Source of the DNA: Caldifermentibacillus hisashii
GTDB lineage: Bacteria > Bacillota > Bacilli > Bacillales > Caldibacillaceae
Reading direction: 5' to 3' (one strand)
Length of the DNA stretch: 64,000 nt
Assembly (NCBI RefSeq): GCF_027568575.1
Contig: NZ_JANUVP010000020.1
Below are positions 53,222 to 62,403 of the stretch, in pieces. Position 1 is the stretch's first letter; every line of letters starts with the position of its first letter. The translations under genes and the position numbers were made by a program. The notes beneath the pieces are model-generated. The model did no database searches and was not told the origin of the DNA. It saw nothing but the letters and a program-made list of their open reading frames with translations.

Positions 53222-55090
53222 CTATTTTACACTGGCAATCGCCCGGTTTTTTCCTCGGTTTTTCGCCAAATAAAGGGCCTCATCCGCTTTTTTAAACAAC
53301 GAAAAAGGACTTTCTTTGTTTTTTTCGTTCCAATGAGAAATACCACATGAAATTGTAACCGGGGGATCAATCGAATTGGATGTCTCCAAAACCAATTGTT
53401 CTCCTAAAGAAAGGCCTTCTTCCAAAGAACAATTTGGCAAATAAATAGCCAGTTCTTCTCCGCCCCAACGTGCACCGACCTCATTCATCTTTAGATTTTT
53501 TTTGATAATCTTAGCAATCTGGATCAAAATTTGATCACCGACTTGGTGGCCGAACGTATCATTGATAATTTTAAAATTATCAATATCAATTAACAAAAAT
53601 GTACCTTGTTTATCTTTTTCTATCGATTTTTGCATTTGTTCATCCAGGTAATTTCGTGTATATAATTTTGTTAAATAATCCGTGATAACAAGCTGCTCCA
53701 ACCTTTCACGTAATATCGTGTTTGTAAAAGCTAATGAAACATGCTGTGTAATCGATTGAAGCAATTTAAAGGTATTAAAAGAAAACTTGTAAGGAATACG
53801 ATGTAAAACAATGATGAAACCGATTTTATGTTGTTCCCGTTTTAACGATTCAGCCATAATTGAACGAAAGGGACTAACCAGATCGTTATCATCAGGTTCA
53901 AAATTCCCGATAAATAGAGACTCCTCCCTTGTGTCCAAAAAGTCTTTAACAAATTGAAGGAATGGGAAACAGTCCTTATCATTGAAAAAGGGTGTGCTTC
54001 CGGTTAATACATTAAATTGATTTTCCTCAAATAAGATAATTCCTACCTCTTCCGCATAAAAAGCAGACTGTAACTCTTCGGAAATATTATGGACAAGTTC
54101 TGTCAGGCGTAAATTGGCATTTAATTTTTTTGTCACTTTCGTAATCAATTGTAAATCATTGACCAGTTGTCTGGACTGTTGATACAAATGGGCATTTTCC
54201 ATCGCCGTACTTGCTGTCCCAATAAGTATGGAAATAAATTCAATGTCCTGACCGGATATAAGGATCGTCTTTTGGGCCTCGATCTTTAAAACCCCGTATA
54301 TTCCTTGTTTCCCTTTTAATGGAAAATATAAATAACGTTTTGACAGTTTTAATTCATGTTCAATTTTATAATTACCGGTTATAAAAGTTTCCATGATCGC
54401 TGCATTACTCTTGGTATAATCAAGCGGTTGAATTCGGGAATCATCGTTATCTATATTATTATAGTTTGATAAGAAAATTTGGTATTGAAAATAAGGATAG
54501 AACTCCTCCAATGAATCCAGCACTTTCCTCAATACCACATCGATATCAATGGTCGAATGCAGTTGACTTGTTACATTTTGCAATAATTTATAACGTTTCT
54601 TTTCATGTTTTAAAATGCACAATTGCATGACCTTTTCAAAATATTGATAGACAGTTTTTGATAATGTTTCCCAAAAAGAATCTGAGAAATGATGATTTTT
54701 ATCTGGAAGTTTAAACAGTAGGATGCCAACTAAATCATCATGTTGACCAAAGACAAAGAGGGATTTATCGAATGGAACTTGGTCATACCTTTCCATAGGG
54801 AAATTTACTATAAATGCTCCTTCCCTTAAATATTTGGTATACATATCTTTTTGCCATGTATCAAAGAACGACAAAGAAGGCGTTTTAAAAGAAAGAAGGA
54901 ACTGTTCGTTTTCACTTAAAACATTTTTATAGATTAAAAAATGAACATGACTCAATTGAAGTTCACACTTTAAAGCATTAAAAAAAATTGAAAAATAATT
55001 AAAATCATCCTGTTCTTTTTCCAAAATCTTAAAGTCTGAAAATATTTTACTTCTAAGTTTTAAAATAACCCTTTCTTCTAATTTATCCAT
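53222..55090 (-). CDS. ytrP: GAF-GGDEF diguanylate cyclase (YtrP-like)
   Basis: A 622-residue soluble sensor. Two GAF-like regions (about 20-150 and 160-440) are followed by a GGDEF domain (about 455-620) with LFLIDIDNFKIINDTFGH-like metal residues and the active-site loop RWGGEELAIYLPN. The GGEEL motif is intact, so c-di-GMP synthesis is plausible. No RxxD inhibitory site is visible just upstream. The start is ATG 55090 after AGGTGAGG; a GTG 9 nt earlier is within the SD. YtrP is the neighbour of rpsD in B. subtilis. Confidence 0.9.
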   Translation of the reverse strand: MDKLEERVILKLRSKIFSDFKILEKEQDDFNYFSIFFNALKCELQLSHVHFLIYKNVLSENEQFLLSFKTPSLSFFDTWQKDMYTKYLREGAFIVNFPMERYDQVPFDKSLFVFGQHDDLVGILLFKLPDKNHHFSDSFWETLSKTVYQYFEKVMQLCILKHEKKRYKLLQNVTSQLHSTIDIDVVLRKVLDSLEEFYPYFQYQIFLSNYNNIDNDDSRIQPLDYTKSNAAIMETFITGNYKIEHELKLSKRYLYFPLKGKQGIYGVLKIEAQKTILISGQDIEFISILIGTASTAMENAHLYQQSRQLVNDLQLITKVTKKLNANLRLTELVHNISEELQSAFYAEEVGIILFEENQFNVLTGSTPFFNDKDCFPFLQFVKDFLDTREESLFIGNFEPDDNDLVSPFRSIMAESLKREQHKIGFIIVLHRIPYKFSFNTFKLLQSITQHVSLAFTNTILRERLEQLVITDYLTKLYTRNYLDEQMQKSIEKDKQGTFLLIDIDNFKIINDTFGHQVGDQILIQIAKIIKKNLKMNEVGARWGGEELAIYLPNCSLEEGLSLGEQLVLETSNSIDPPVTISCGISHWNEKNKESPFSLFKKADEALYLAKNRGKNRAIASVK

Positions 55091-55139
55091 AGGCCTCACC
55101 TAAAATATATCATTTTTATATGAAACAAAAAAACAGCCA

Positions 55140-55733
55140 TTATTTTAGAACTAGTACTTTTATATCATTTTTCAACAAGACAAACAAGAGATTACCATCA
55201 GATAGTGAATAAATACCGGTAATATTTTCATAATCTGCAATTTTAAATTGAAAAGTTTCATTTTTTAATTGAAATTTTACTTTGCCATCAGATTCAAGCC
55301 GGTAGGGAAGTGTTTTATTTGAGTGATCATCACGATAAAATTTATCCCGCTTTTCCTTGATCAAGTCGGCATTATAAAATGTCCATTTTTTCTGTACCAA
55401 AGTCCATACGCCATTTTTATTCCGGTCGGCCAGCAGACGAATTGGTTCATTATCGATTTCGACTTCTTTTATAGCTTTAAACCGATTTTTATCCATTCGG
55501 TCAATTTCATATAGTATCAATAAGTGCTTTCCATTCAATCGGCGATATACTGCCACTATAGGTGAATCCTCAAGTTTTTCAGATCGATGGATGACAACAG
55601 CCTTCATCTCATATTCTGTATTTTCTGTTTCTTTTTGTTGTAAAAAAAATCCGATTCCCACAAGGATGATGGAAAGGAATATAATTGTTATTCTAGTTGC
55701 CCTTTGCCTGTTTGTTTCATTCATAACATTCAC
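55140..55733 (-). CDS. Hypothetical membrane-anchored protein
   Basis: A 197-residue protein I do not recognise. One N-terminal hydrophobic segment (about 14-32, TRITIIFLSIILVGIGFFL) is followed by an external domain of alternating strands rich in Asp/Asn/Lys. It is probably anchored in the membrane with the domain outside. The start is a GTG at 55733 or an ATG three codons later; the SD is weak. It stands 50 nt upstream of the GGDEF gene on the same strand and may be co-transcribed; it could be a sensor partner, but this is a guess. Confidence 0.7.
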   Translation of the reverse strand: MNVMNETNRQRATRITIIFLSIILVGIGFFLQQKETENTEYEMKAVVIHRSEKLEDSPIVAVYRRLNGKHLLILYEIDRMDKNRFKAIKEVEIDNEPIRLLADRNKNGVWTLVQKKWTFYNADLIKEKRDKFYRDDHSNKTLPYRLESDGKVKFQLKNETFQFKIADYENITGIYSLSDGNLLFVLLKNDIKVLVLK

Positions 55734-56040
55734 TCAAAACTATCTTTTTTATTGTCTATTATATCATGTTATTGAGAAATTATGGTCATTTGCTATCGTA
55801 ATCTTTCATATTTTCATTGGGAATTGTTGGTAAATAACGAAAACAGGTAATTGCGAAGCCGCTGTAGAAGTGCTGAATAATTATAAGATTATTTGTTAAA
55901 CACCATATTTAGATCTATTTTTGTGGTTTAACCTTCTATATATTGTGTAAATGAACTTACTTATTCAAATTGATTTTCAGTGGCCCCGTAATTGCCTGGG
56001 ACAAAGAAAATCCTCATTGGTTGAGATTCACTTTATTTTC

Positions 56041-56069
56041 TTGACTTCTTTTGTTGTATCCCATATAAT
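56041..56069 (+). promoter_or_regulatory. Sigma-A promoter of rpsD
   Basis: TTGACT (56041-56046), 17-nt spacer and perfect TATAAT (56064-56069). Transcription would start near 56076, leaving a leader of about 240 nt before rpsD. Confidence 0.8.
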
Positions 56070-56075
56070 ATTCGT

Positions 56076-56316
56076 TGTGTAAAATATGGCAGCCTATGTG
56101 TACATGTTTATGCGTACATTTTGTTGGTCATATAAAGAGGCAGGATTCCGCGGCTTTAAATAATCCTGCAGAGTTAGCAATTTTGATGACTTTATATGAG
56201 CTGTATCGTGTAACCCTCTGCTGCTAGGGCGATGGTACATGAAAACAAAATGGCGGTAAATGATGTATACATCTGTTTTTATTTTACAAAATAAAAACAT
56301 TAAAGGAGGAGCTTTC
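56076..56316 (+). promoter_or_regulatory. rpsD (S4) autoregulatory mRNA leader
   Basis: The 240-nt untranslated leader lies between the strong promoter and the rpsD SD (AAAGGAGG, 56302-56309). In B. subtilis, S4 binds such a leader and represses its own synthesis. Seen here are several local inverted sequences (TACATG/CATGTA-type and GTATAC). The remaining upstream part, 55734-56040, shows no gene or clear motif. I could not fold the leader. Confidence 0.6.
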
Positions 56317-56919
56317 ATGGCTCGTTATACAGGTCCAAGCTGGAAAATTTCCCGTCGTCTTGGTATTTCTTTAAGTGGAACCGGTAAAGAATTAGAAAAA
56401 CGTCCATATGCCCCGGGGCAACATGGTCCAAACCAACGAAAAAAATTAACTGAATATGGTCTGCAATTACAAGAAAAACAAAAATTACGTTTTATGTACG
56501 GCTTGAATGAACGTCAATTCCATAACACATTCATTAAAGCAGGTAAAATGAAAGGTGTTCATGGTGAAAACTTCATGATTTTACTTGAATCACGCCTTGA
56601 CAACCTTGTTTATCGCTTAGGATTGGCTCGTACTCGCCGCCAAGCACGCCAATTGGTTAACCATGGTCACATCCTTGTTGACGGTCGTCGAGTTGACATC
56701 CCATCTTACATTGTAAAACCGGGTCAAACTATCGGCGTTCGCGAAAAATCACGGAATTTACAAATTATCAAAGAAGCTATTGATGTGAACAATTTCGTTC
56801 CTGACTTCTTAACTTTCGATGCAGACAAATTAGAAGGTACTTACAGCCGCTTACCGGAACGCTCTGAACTTCCAGCAGAAATAAACGAATCGTTCATCGT
56901 TGAGTTCTATTCACGTTAA
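56317..56919 (+). CDS. rpsD: 30S ribosomal protein S4
   Basis: S4 starts assembly of the 30S subunit body by binding 16S rRNA. The protein is 200 residues, with the N-terminus MARYTGPSWKISRRLG, the S4 RNA-binding domain (about 90-155, with SRLDNLVYRLG, ARTRRQARQLVNHGHILV) and C-terminal ESFIVEFYSR. ATG 56317 follows AAAGGAGGAG at good spacing. The N-terminal zinc-site cysteines of the C+ form are absent, so this is a C- (zinc-independent) S4. A strong terminator follows. Confidence 0.98.
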   Translation: MARYTGPSWKISRRLGISLSGTGKELEKRPYAPGQHGPNQRKKLTEYGLQLQEKQKLRFMYGLNERQFHNTFIKAGKMKGVHGENFMILLESRLDNLVYRLGLARTRRQARQLVNHGHILVDGRRVDIPSYIVKPGQTIGVREKSRNLQIIKEAIDVNNFVPDFLTFDADKLEGTYSRLPERSELPAEINESFIVEFYSR

Positions 56920-56933
56920 TAATTTTTTTAATA

Positions 56934-56980
56934 CAAAAAAGCCCACAAAGTCTCGGTATACGAGTTCGATGTGGGTTTTT
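56934..56980. terminator. Terminator after rpsD
   Basis: CCCACA (56942-56947) and TGTGGG (56970-56975), with an inner CTCG/CGAG hairpin, form a long stem with A-run before and T-run after. It also serves the convergent Rpn-type pseudogene. Confidence 0.85.
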
Positions 56981-56994
56981 CTAATAATCCTGTA

Positions 56995-58113
56995 TTAATT
57001 TTGCTCTTTCAAACTCCTGATCTCGTCGGCTGATAACCCTGTAAGCGAAATAATCAGGTTTATGTCTAAACCGCTATTAATCATTTTTATTGCTATTTTT
57101 CTCTTTTCTATTAATTGGCCTTCCATAATTCCTTTGTTCAGTCCCTCTTTGATCCCTTCTTCTCGCCCTTTTTCTCTACCTTCCTTTATTCCTTCTTTGA
57201 TTCCCTCCTTGATTCCTTCTTTGATTCCTTCTTTGATTCCTTCTTTGATTCCTTCTTCTCTTGCTTCTTTTTTCCATCTTTCAAATAACTCACCAAATGT
57301 AATGACTTCTTTTGTTTTTTCAGCTTGAGCCATATCGACACCCTCCTCCTTAAATATTCTGAAAATTTCTTTCATAAATTTTTCATGTAAATCGTCAGGC
57401 AAGTATAAAATAGCATCAACAAATATTAAAAGTTTCATACCAATATCCGACTCGACAAATGAGTATCTTTCTTTTATTATTTGTGCCAAATTTACTTTAT
57501 ATGTGTAGCGTTGCTCAGCATTAAATCTCGTACTTGCCTGATATTTCCCTGCCAAAAGTGCTAAAGCAAATGGATTGTCTGAAGTAAATAGTTCCGTTTC
57601 TGTGAAGTTGTTAAGATGATGGACACGAAATTGAAATTGTACACTAGTCCCTAAAAAGTGATGATCAAACGTGGTTGGATGTTGCGCTGATGGATCAGTA
57701 ACCAGTACAATGGAATATATATTTTTTCTGCCTTTATCGAACAGTTTTTAGTACATCTTGAACATTCGTTCGGAAATGTCTCGTCCATCCCCTTGAACCT
57801 CGATATGAATGGTTGCTTTTTTCATTGCATATTTCCTTTTTAATTTTACATCAAAAATCTTGTCCGCAATATGCTTTCCTATCCTTTGCTTTGAATGAAT
57901 TGGAAATAATTCCTGCTCCATCGGTTGTAGCTTTGCCGCAAAGTCAATTTGTTCAAAAAGTTCCGGCTCCAATAAAAGTAAAAAAGAATCTAACATACCG
58001 GCAATGATTTCTTTCCAATGGCGATCAAAGTCAATCTTATTTGCATCACACATCTCCTGTCCCTCAAAAATAAGACTGTTTAACAAATTCATACCTCCCT
58101 CTAATTCTACCAT
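56995..58113 (-). pseudogene. Rpn/PD-(D/E)XK-family nuclease gene interrupted by one TAA
   Basis: Read in one frame, this is a full-length Rpn-type protein (373 codons), split by a single in-frame TAA at 57750-57748 (codon 122). Before it lie the nuclease motifs: DKIFDVKLK and HIEVQGDG, with the E-x-Q active-site form. After it, the frame continues KLFDKGRKNIYSIVLVTD, which fits the family, and reaches the C-terminal EGIKEG repeats (57185-57256, 12-bp unit about six times) and the terminal SGLDINLIISLTGLSADEI. No frameshift is needed. Rpn proteins in E. coli promote recA-independent recombination. The start may be the ATG at 58113 or one 7 codons later with GGGAGGT close by. Confidence 0.85.
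57185..57256 (-). repeat. 12-bp tandem repeat encoding Glu-Gly-Ile-Lys
   Basis: About six units of a 12-bp repeat (GGAATCAAAGAA on the minus strand, with small variations) encode (E-G-I-K)n in the Rpn-type gene. A related but less regular repeat is at about 27127-27205. Confidence 0.85.
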
Positions 58114-58404
58114 TATAGCAAAAGCAAAAATAATTTTCCATTATTTTCAATATTTTTACGACCAAACAGATAGTAATTTTTGGTAAATTTATATTTATCA
58201 TTCGTTTTATTTAAAGAAGGCCAAGGAAGTCACGAAAAATTATTATTGATTCATTGATGTTTTAATAATTACTACAATATAAATTTCAGGTGGTGTATAA
58301 GTGACAAATCCTTCATTTAGTATTTGACTCCCATATTCCTGTTACAGATTATCGTTTTTTTTTAATCTTTAGCGACGTCTACATATAAATTCCAACAGAA
58401 GAGT
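58114..58404. other. Intergenic region
   Basis: 290 bp of AT-rich DNA. No gene, promoter or hairpin is convincing. Confidence 0.4.
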
Positions 58405-58563
58405 CTATTTCCTTCTCAACGCTCTTCGTTCAGCGTATTCCAGGCATAGTGGACAAACTTTTATTGGTCTTCCACTATCATCCAAATAATTTATCATATT
58501 GCTCCTATTTTTCTTGCAAAAGTAACATGTTTTCCTGCTAAAAAGTCCCTTAATTATTTTCAT
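58405..58563 (-). CDS. Small zinc-ribbon protein
   Basis: A 52-residue protein. Two Cys pairs (CYFC near residue 12, CPLC near residue 37) are spaced as a zinc ribbon. The C-terminus is strongly basic (YAERRALRRK), which suggests nucleic-acid binding. The start is the ATG at 58563: GAGGGGG lies 7 nt upstream. A longer in-frame reading (to 58764) has neither SD nor family features. It lies after ribH on the same strand and could be co-transcribed, with about 230 nt between. I do not recognise the family. Confidence 0.75.
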   Translation of the reverse strand: MKIIKGLFSRKTCYFCKKNRSNMINYLDDSGRPIKVCPLCLEYAERRALRRK

Positions 58564-58793
58564 ATTGCAACCCCCTCTTCTCGATAAATTTCGACAAAAA
58601 GAGTTAAATTCCTCCAATCCCACAGGAAAAATATTACGGATGATAATTTTATGCATAGATTTTCCGTAAACTACCAAAGTTTGATGAATACCATAAAAGT
58701 ACTTAATTTTGTCACGAACACAAAAGTCCTCAATTGTATAACTTTTGTGTTCGTATTTTTCCAAACTGTAATTAGAATCTTATTAGTGTGAGA

Positions 58794-59261
58794 TTAGTTG
58801 AAGCTTTTGCAAAGATTACCCATTTCTATTGCTCCAACAGCTGCTTCGTAACCTTTATTTCCTGCTTTTGTACCCGCACGTTCGATAGCTTGTTCGACTG
58901 ACTCTGTTGTTAAAACACCAAACATAATAGGGATTCCACTTTGCAACCCTATATTTGCTACACCTTTCGCTACTTCACTGCTTACATATTCAAAATGCGG
59001 TGTAGCTCCTCTTATGACTGTTCCTAGTGTAATAATTGCGTCAAAGCCACCTTGGTCTGCTAATTTTTTTGCTGCAAGGGGGATTTCAAAAGCTCCTGGT
59101 ACCCACACGACTGTCACATCATCCTCAGTGACACCATGTCTCTTAAGGGCATCTTCTGCTCCATCCAGTAATTTACTCGTAATAAACTCATTAAATCGCG
59201 AAACGACAATTCCAATTTTCAGACCTGTACCAACTAAGTTTCCTTCGAGTACTTTTTTCAT
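58794..59261 (-). CDS. ribH: 6,7-dimethyl-8-ribityllumazine synthase
   Basis: RibH makes the riboflavin precursor lumazine from the products of RibD and RibBA. It has 155 residues: VSRFNEFITSKLLDGA, the WVPGAFEIPLAAK stretch, LGTVIRGATPHFEYV with the catalytic His, and the C-terminal KAGNKGYEAAVGAIEM. I chose ATG 59261, which matches the family N-terminus; a TTG 21 nt upstream overlaps the ribBA stop and precedes AAGGAG. It is the last gene of the rib operon. Confidence 0.97.
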   Translation of the reverse strand: MKKVLEGNLVGTGLKIGIVVSRFNEFITSKLLDGAEDALKRHGVTEDDVTVVWVPGAFEIPLAAKKLADQGGFDAIITLGTVIRGATPHFEYVSSEVAKGVANIGLQSGIPIMFGVLTTESVEQAIERAGTKAGNKGYEAAVGAIEMGNLCKSFN

Positions 59262-59278
59262 AATTATATTCCGCTCCT

Positions 59279-60472
59279 TCAAAAAGTTAATAAATGTCCA
59301 AGTTTTTCCCTTTTTGTTTTTAGATATTGTTCATTTTCTCTTTTTGGTGGCATTTGCAGAGGAATGCGTTCGACAACCTCTAAGCCATACCCAGCAAGAC
59401 CTGTTATTTTTCGAGGATTGTTCGTTAATAAACGCATCTTTTTCACTCCAAGATTTCGTAATATTTGAGCACCAATCCCATAATCACGTAAATCATCTTT
59501 GAAACCCAATTTATGGTTCGCTTCAACTGTGTCGTAACCTTCTTCTTGAAGTTTATACGCTTTTAATTTATTGATGAGACCAATCCCTCTTCCTTCTTGT
59601 CTCATATACAGAAGGATGCCCTTCCCTTCCTTATGTATTTGAGAAAGAGCAGCATGAAGCTGAGGTCCACAATCACAACGATTAGAGCCAAACACATCCC
59701 CCGTTAAGCATTCTGAATGGACTCTTATAAGAATAGGCTCTTCTGCACGAATTTCTCCTTTCACAAGTGCAACATGCTCCTTGCCATCACTTTTACTCGT
59801 AAATCCGATAGCTCTAAAGTCGCCAAATTCAGTAGGAAGATTGATTTCCACTTCCCTTTTTATTAATGTGTCATGTTTGAGTCGATACTTAATCAAGTCT
59901 TTGATTGTAATTATTTTTAAATCAAACTTACTCGCAACCGCTTTTAAGTCGTCCACTCGCGCCATTGTTCCATCATCATTCATGACCTCGCAAATCACAC
60001 CTACTTCTTTTGATTTTGCTAATCTAGCTAAATCGATGGCAGCTTCTGTATGACCAGCGCGCTGTAACACTCCACCTTTCTTCGCCACAAGTGGAAAAAT
60101 ATGTCCGGGTCGTCTGAAATCACTTGGAAGAGCGCCTTCATTAAGTAATTTTTGAACGGTTAGAGCCCTCTCATGTGCACTAATGCCTGTTGTAGTTTCA
60201 ATATGATCAATGCTAATGGTAAAGGCCGTTTCATGATTATCTGTGTTGACCTCGACCATTGGTTTTAATTCAAGTTTTTCAGCTATTGCCTCAGAAATGG
60301 GTGCACAAATGAGTCCTCTTCCCTCTTTGGCCATAAAGTTAATCATTTCCGACGTCGCAAACTCACCCAACCCCACAAAATCTCCTTCGTTTTCACGATC
60401 CTCATCATCACAAACAATAATCACCTTTCCTGCCTTTAAATCTTTTAATCCATCCACGATTTTATGGAACAT
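59279..60472 (-). CDS. ribBA: Bifunctional DHBP synthase / GTP cyclohydrolase II
   Basis: The N-terminal RibB domain (about 1-200; DDEDRENEGDF, RPGHIFPL, RAGHTEAAIDL) makes 3,4-dihydroxy-2-butanone-4-phosphate. The C-terminal RibA domain (about 205-397) is a GTP cyclohydrolase II with zinc cysteines in SECLTGDVFGSNRCDCG and RQEGRGIGL. I chose ATG 60472, 10 nt after GGAAGGAG; a GTG one codon earlier is also possible. The gene order ribD-ribE-ribBA-ribH is the same as in B. subtilis. Confidence 0.96.
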   Translation of the reverse strand: MFHKIVDGLKDLKAGKVIIVCDDEDRENEGDFVGLGEFATSEMINFMAKEGRGLICAPISEAIAEKLELKPMVEVNTDNHETAFTISIDHIETTTGISAHERALTVQKLLNEGALPSDFRRPGHIFPLVAKKGGVLQRAGHTEAAIDLARLAKSKEVGVICEVMNDDGTMARVDDLKAVASKFDLKIITIKDLIKYRLKHDTLIKREVEINLPTEFGDFRAIGFTSKSDGKEHVALVKGEIRAEEPILIRVHSECLTGDVFGSNRCDCGPQLHAALSQIHKEGKGILLYMRQEGRGIGLINKLKAYKLQEEGYDTVEANHKLGFKDDLRDYGIGAQILRNLGVKKMRLLTNNPRKITGLAGYGLEVVERIPLQMPPKRENEQYLKTKREKLGHLLTF

Positions 60473-60521
60473 CACTCGATTACTCCTTCCCAATTGTTTC
60501 AAATAGAAGATTTCCACCTAT

Positions 60522-61172
60522 TCACATAAATCCGTTTTCTTTTAGAAAATCAATTGAAATCTTATCTTTATAATTGTGTGAGTCTTTCCTTTCCATAAAG
60601 GAATATACATACTTACCAATCAAATCGAATTCGATGTTCACCTTATCTCCAACCTTTTTCGTACCAAGGACACTTTCCTTTGCGGTATGAGGGATAATGG
60701 ACACGGTCAATTGATTATTGGATGTCCCAAATATAGTTAAGGAAGTGCCATCAAGTGCAATAGAGCCTTTATAAAGAGGTAGATGGCTGTATTCATAAGG
60801 AAACTGAATGTCAAAATATACAGCATTTTCTTTTCGTTCTCTTTTGACAATTTGTCCAACTGTGTCAACATGGCCCGTAACAAAGTGACCTCCAAAACGT
60901 CCATTGGAACTCATGGCCCTTTCTAGATTAACTAGTGAACCTTGTTGCAGGTTAGATAAAGAAGTGCTGTGAAAGGTTTCAGGCATAACATCCAAGAAAA
61001 ATGAATCATGGGTAAGCTCCGTTACGGTTAAACAAACACCATTAACTGAGATACTATCTCCAAGCTTTATATCTTCTAAGACCTTCTTTGCCTGAATATT
61101 CAGGACAAGTGTGTTTCCTCGGGACTTTACCCTTTGAATGGTCCCTAATTCTTCAATGATTCCGGTAAACAT
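60522..61172 (-). CDS. ribE: Riboflavin synthase alpha chain
   Basis: RibE dismutates two lumazines to riboflavin. It is made of two repeated lumazine-binding barrels: MFTGIIEELGTI with NGVCLTV in the first, and FVTGHVDTVGQI with DGTSLTI in the second. It has 216 residues, as usual. The start lies within the end of ribD (28-nt overlap), 9 nt after GGAGGAG, so translation is coupled. Confidence 0.96.
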   Translation of the reverse strand: MFTGIIEELGTIQRVKSRGNTLVLNIQAKKVLEDIKLGDSISVNGVCLTVTELTHDSFFLDVMPETFHSTSLSNLQQGSLVNLERAMSSNGRFGGHFVTGHVDTVGQIVKRERKENAVYFDIQFPYEYSHLPLYKGSIALDGTSLTIFGTSNNQLTVSIIPHTAKESVLGTKKVGDKVNIEFDLIGKYVYSFMERKDSHNYKDKISIDFLKENGFM

Positions 61173-62272
61173 TTATCTGTCTCCTCCCGATTAAGAGGTT
61201 TGGCTGTAATTTTGATATCTGGACCTAGCTGTTTAATCTCTGTAAAGTGGAGGTGTTTTCCTAACTTCACAAGCTCCGAACCAACCCCACCGACAAAAGG
61301 AAAAGCATCTCTTCCGCCAATAATTTTTGGAGCAACATATGTAATGATTTGTTGAAAAGCGTTTTCCTTGATGAAAGAAGCATGAATTTCTGATCCGCCT
61401 TCTACAAGAACGGACGTCATCTTCTGCTCTCCTAACGTTTTCAGTACTTGCTGCAGTGATAGAATAGGTCTATCTTGGGAAATAATAGTTACACCAAACC
61501 TCTCAAGTTCTTTCTTCTTTTCTAAATCAATCTGATTTCCTGTAAAAATGATGGTTCTCGCAGAGCGATCTTGCACGACATTTGCCGACGTTGGAATTTT
61601 TAATTTCGTGTCTAATACAATTCGAATGGGATTTATTCCACCTCGGGGTCTTCTGGTGGTTAAAAGAGGGTTATCTTGTAAGATGGTGTTAATTCCTACT
61701 AATATTCCATCATGTTCATGACGAAGATGATGTCCATCTTGTCGTGACTCAGGAGAAGTAATCCATTTACTATCTCCAGATTTTGCTGCTATTTTTCCGT
61801 CTAATGAAATGCCTGCTTTAATTGTTACGAATGGAGTGTTTGTTTGGATAAAATGAAAAAACTTTTCATTGAGCTGTTTCGCTTCTTCTTTGCATAACCC
61901 GACCTCTACCTCAATGCCTGCCCTGGTTAACTTTTCAACACCTTTGCCTGCAACAAGGGGATTTGGATCTAGAGTTGCTACAAAGATCTTTCGAATACCA
62001 GTTTTAATAATAAGGTCAGTACATGGAGGTGTTTTTCCTTGGTGGCTACACGGCTCAAGTGTAACATACATAATGGCTCCCTCAGCAGAGATCCCAGCTT
62101 CATTGATTGCATGAACTTCTGCATGAGGAGTCCCAGCTTTCAAATGTACACCCGTCCCCACCAACTTGCCATCCTTCACTAACACTGCACCAACACTCGG
62201 ATTTGGACTGGTTTGACCTAAAGTAGCGCGTGCTAGCGAAAGAGCAAGGTTCATATATTCATAATCATTCAT
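61145..62272 (-). CDS. ribD: Bifunctional riboflavin deaminase/reductase RibD
   Basis: RibD has an N-terminal cytidine-deaminase-like domain (about 1-145) with the zinc motif HAEVHAI and PCSHQGKTPPC, and a C-terminal reductase domain (about 150-365) with the NADPH stretch near KAGISLDGKIA and LVEGGSE. It performs the two steps after GTP cyclohydrolase II. It has 375 residues. GGGGGAGC precedes the ATG. It is the first gene of the rib operon, about 130 nt downstream of the FMN riboswitch. Confidence 0.96.
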   Translation of the reverse strand: MNDYEYMNLALSLARATLGQTSPNPSVGAVLVKDGKLVGTGVHLKAGTPHAEVHAINEAGISAEGAIMYVTLEPCSHQGKTPPCTDLIIKTGIRKIFVATLDPNPLVAGKGVEKLTRAGIEVEVGLCKEEAKQLNEKFFHFIQTNTPFVTIKAGISLDGKIAAKSGDSKWITSPESRQDGHHLRHEHDGILVGINTILQDNPLLTTRRPRGGINPIRIVLDTKLKIPTSANVVQDRSARTIIFTGNQIDLEKKKELERFGVTIISQDRPILSLQQVLKTLGEQKMTSVLVEGGSEIHASFIKENAFQQIITYVAPKIIGGRDAFPFVGGVGSELVKLGKHLHFTEIKQLGPDIKITAKPLNREETDKCLPESLKN

Positions 62273-62315
62273 TTTAAAAAAATGCTCCCCCTTTCAAAAA
62301 ATCTCTCCAAACAAA

Positions 62316-62350
62316 CAAATCTCCCTTACCTATTTTGGCAAGGGAGAAAA
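62316..62350 (-). terminator. Expression-platform terminator of the FMN riboswitch
   Basis: TCTCCCTT and AAGGGAGA form an 8-bp stem between the riboswitch and ribD, followed on the minus strand by TTTGTTTGTTTGG. FMN binding should favour this hairpin and stop transcription. Confidence 0.75.
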
Positions 62351-62403
62351 AAAAGCATTAACAAATAAACGTCAAAAAACAGCATTTTTGAACAATTTGT
62401 TTT

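Noticed and set aside
57185..57256. Possible CRISPR-like repeat array
   Set aside because: The 12-bp units are directly adjacent without spacers and encode Glu-Gly-Ile-Lys within an Rpn-type gene.
58564..58764. Upstream extension of the zinc-ribbon gene
   Set aside because: The strong SD at about 58571-58577 selects the internal ATG; the extension has no conserved features.
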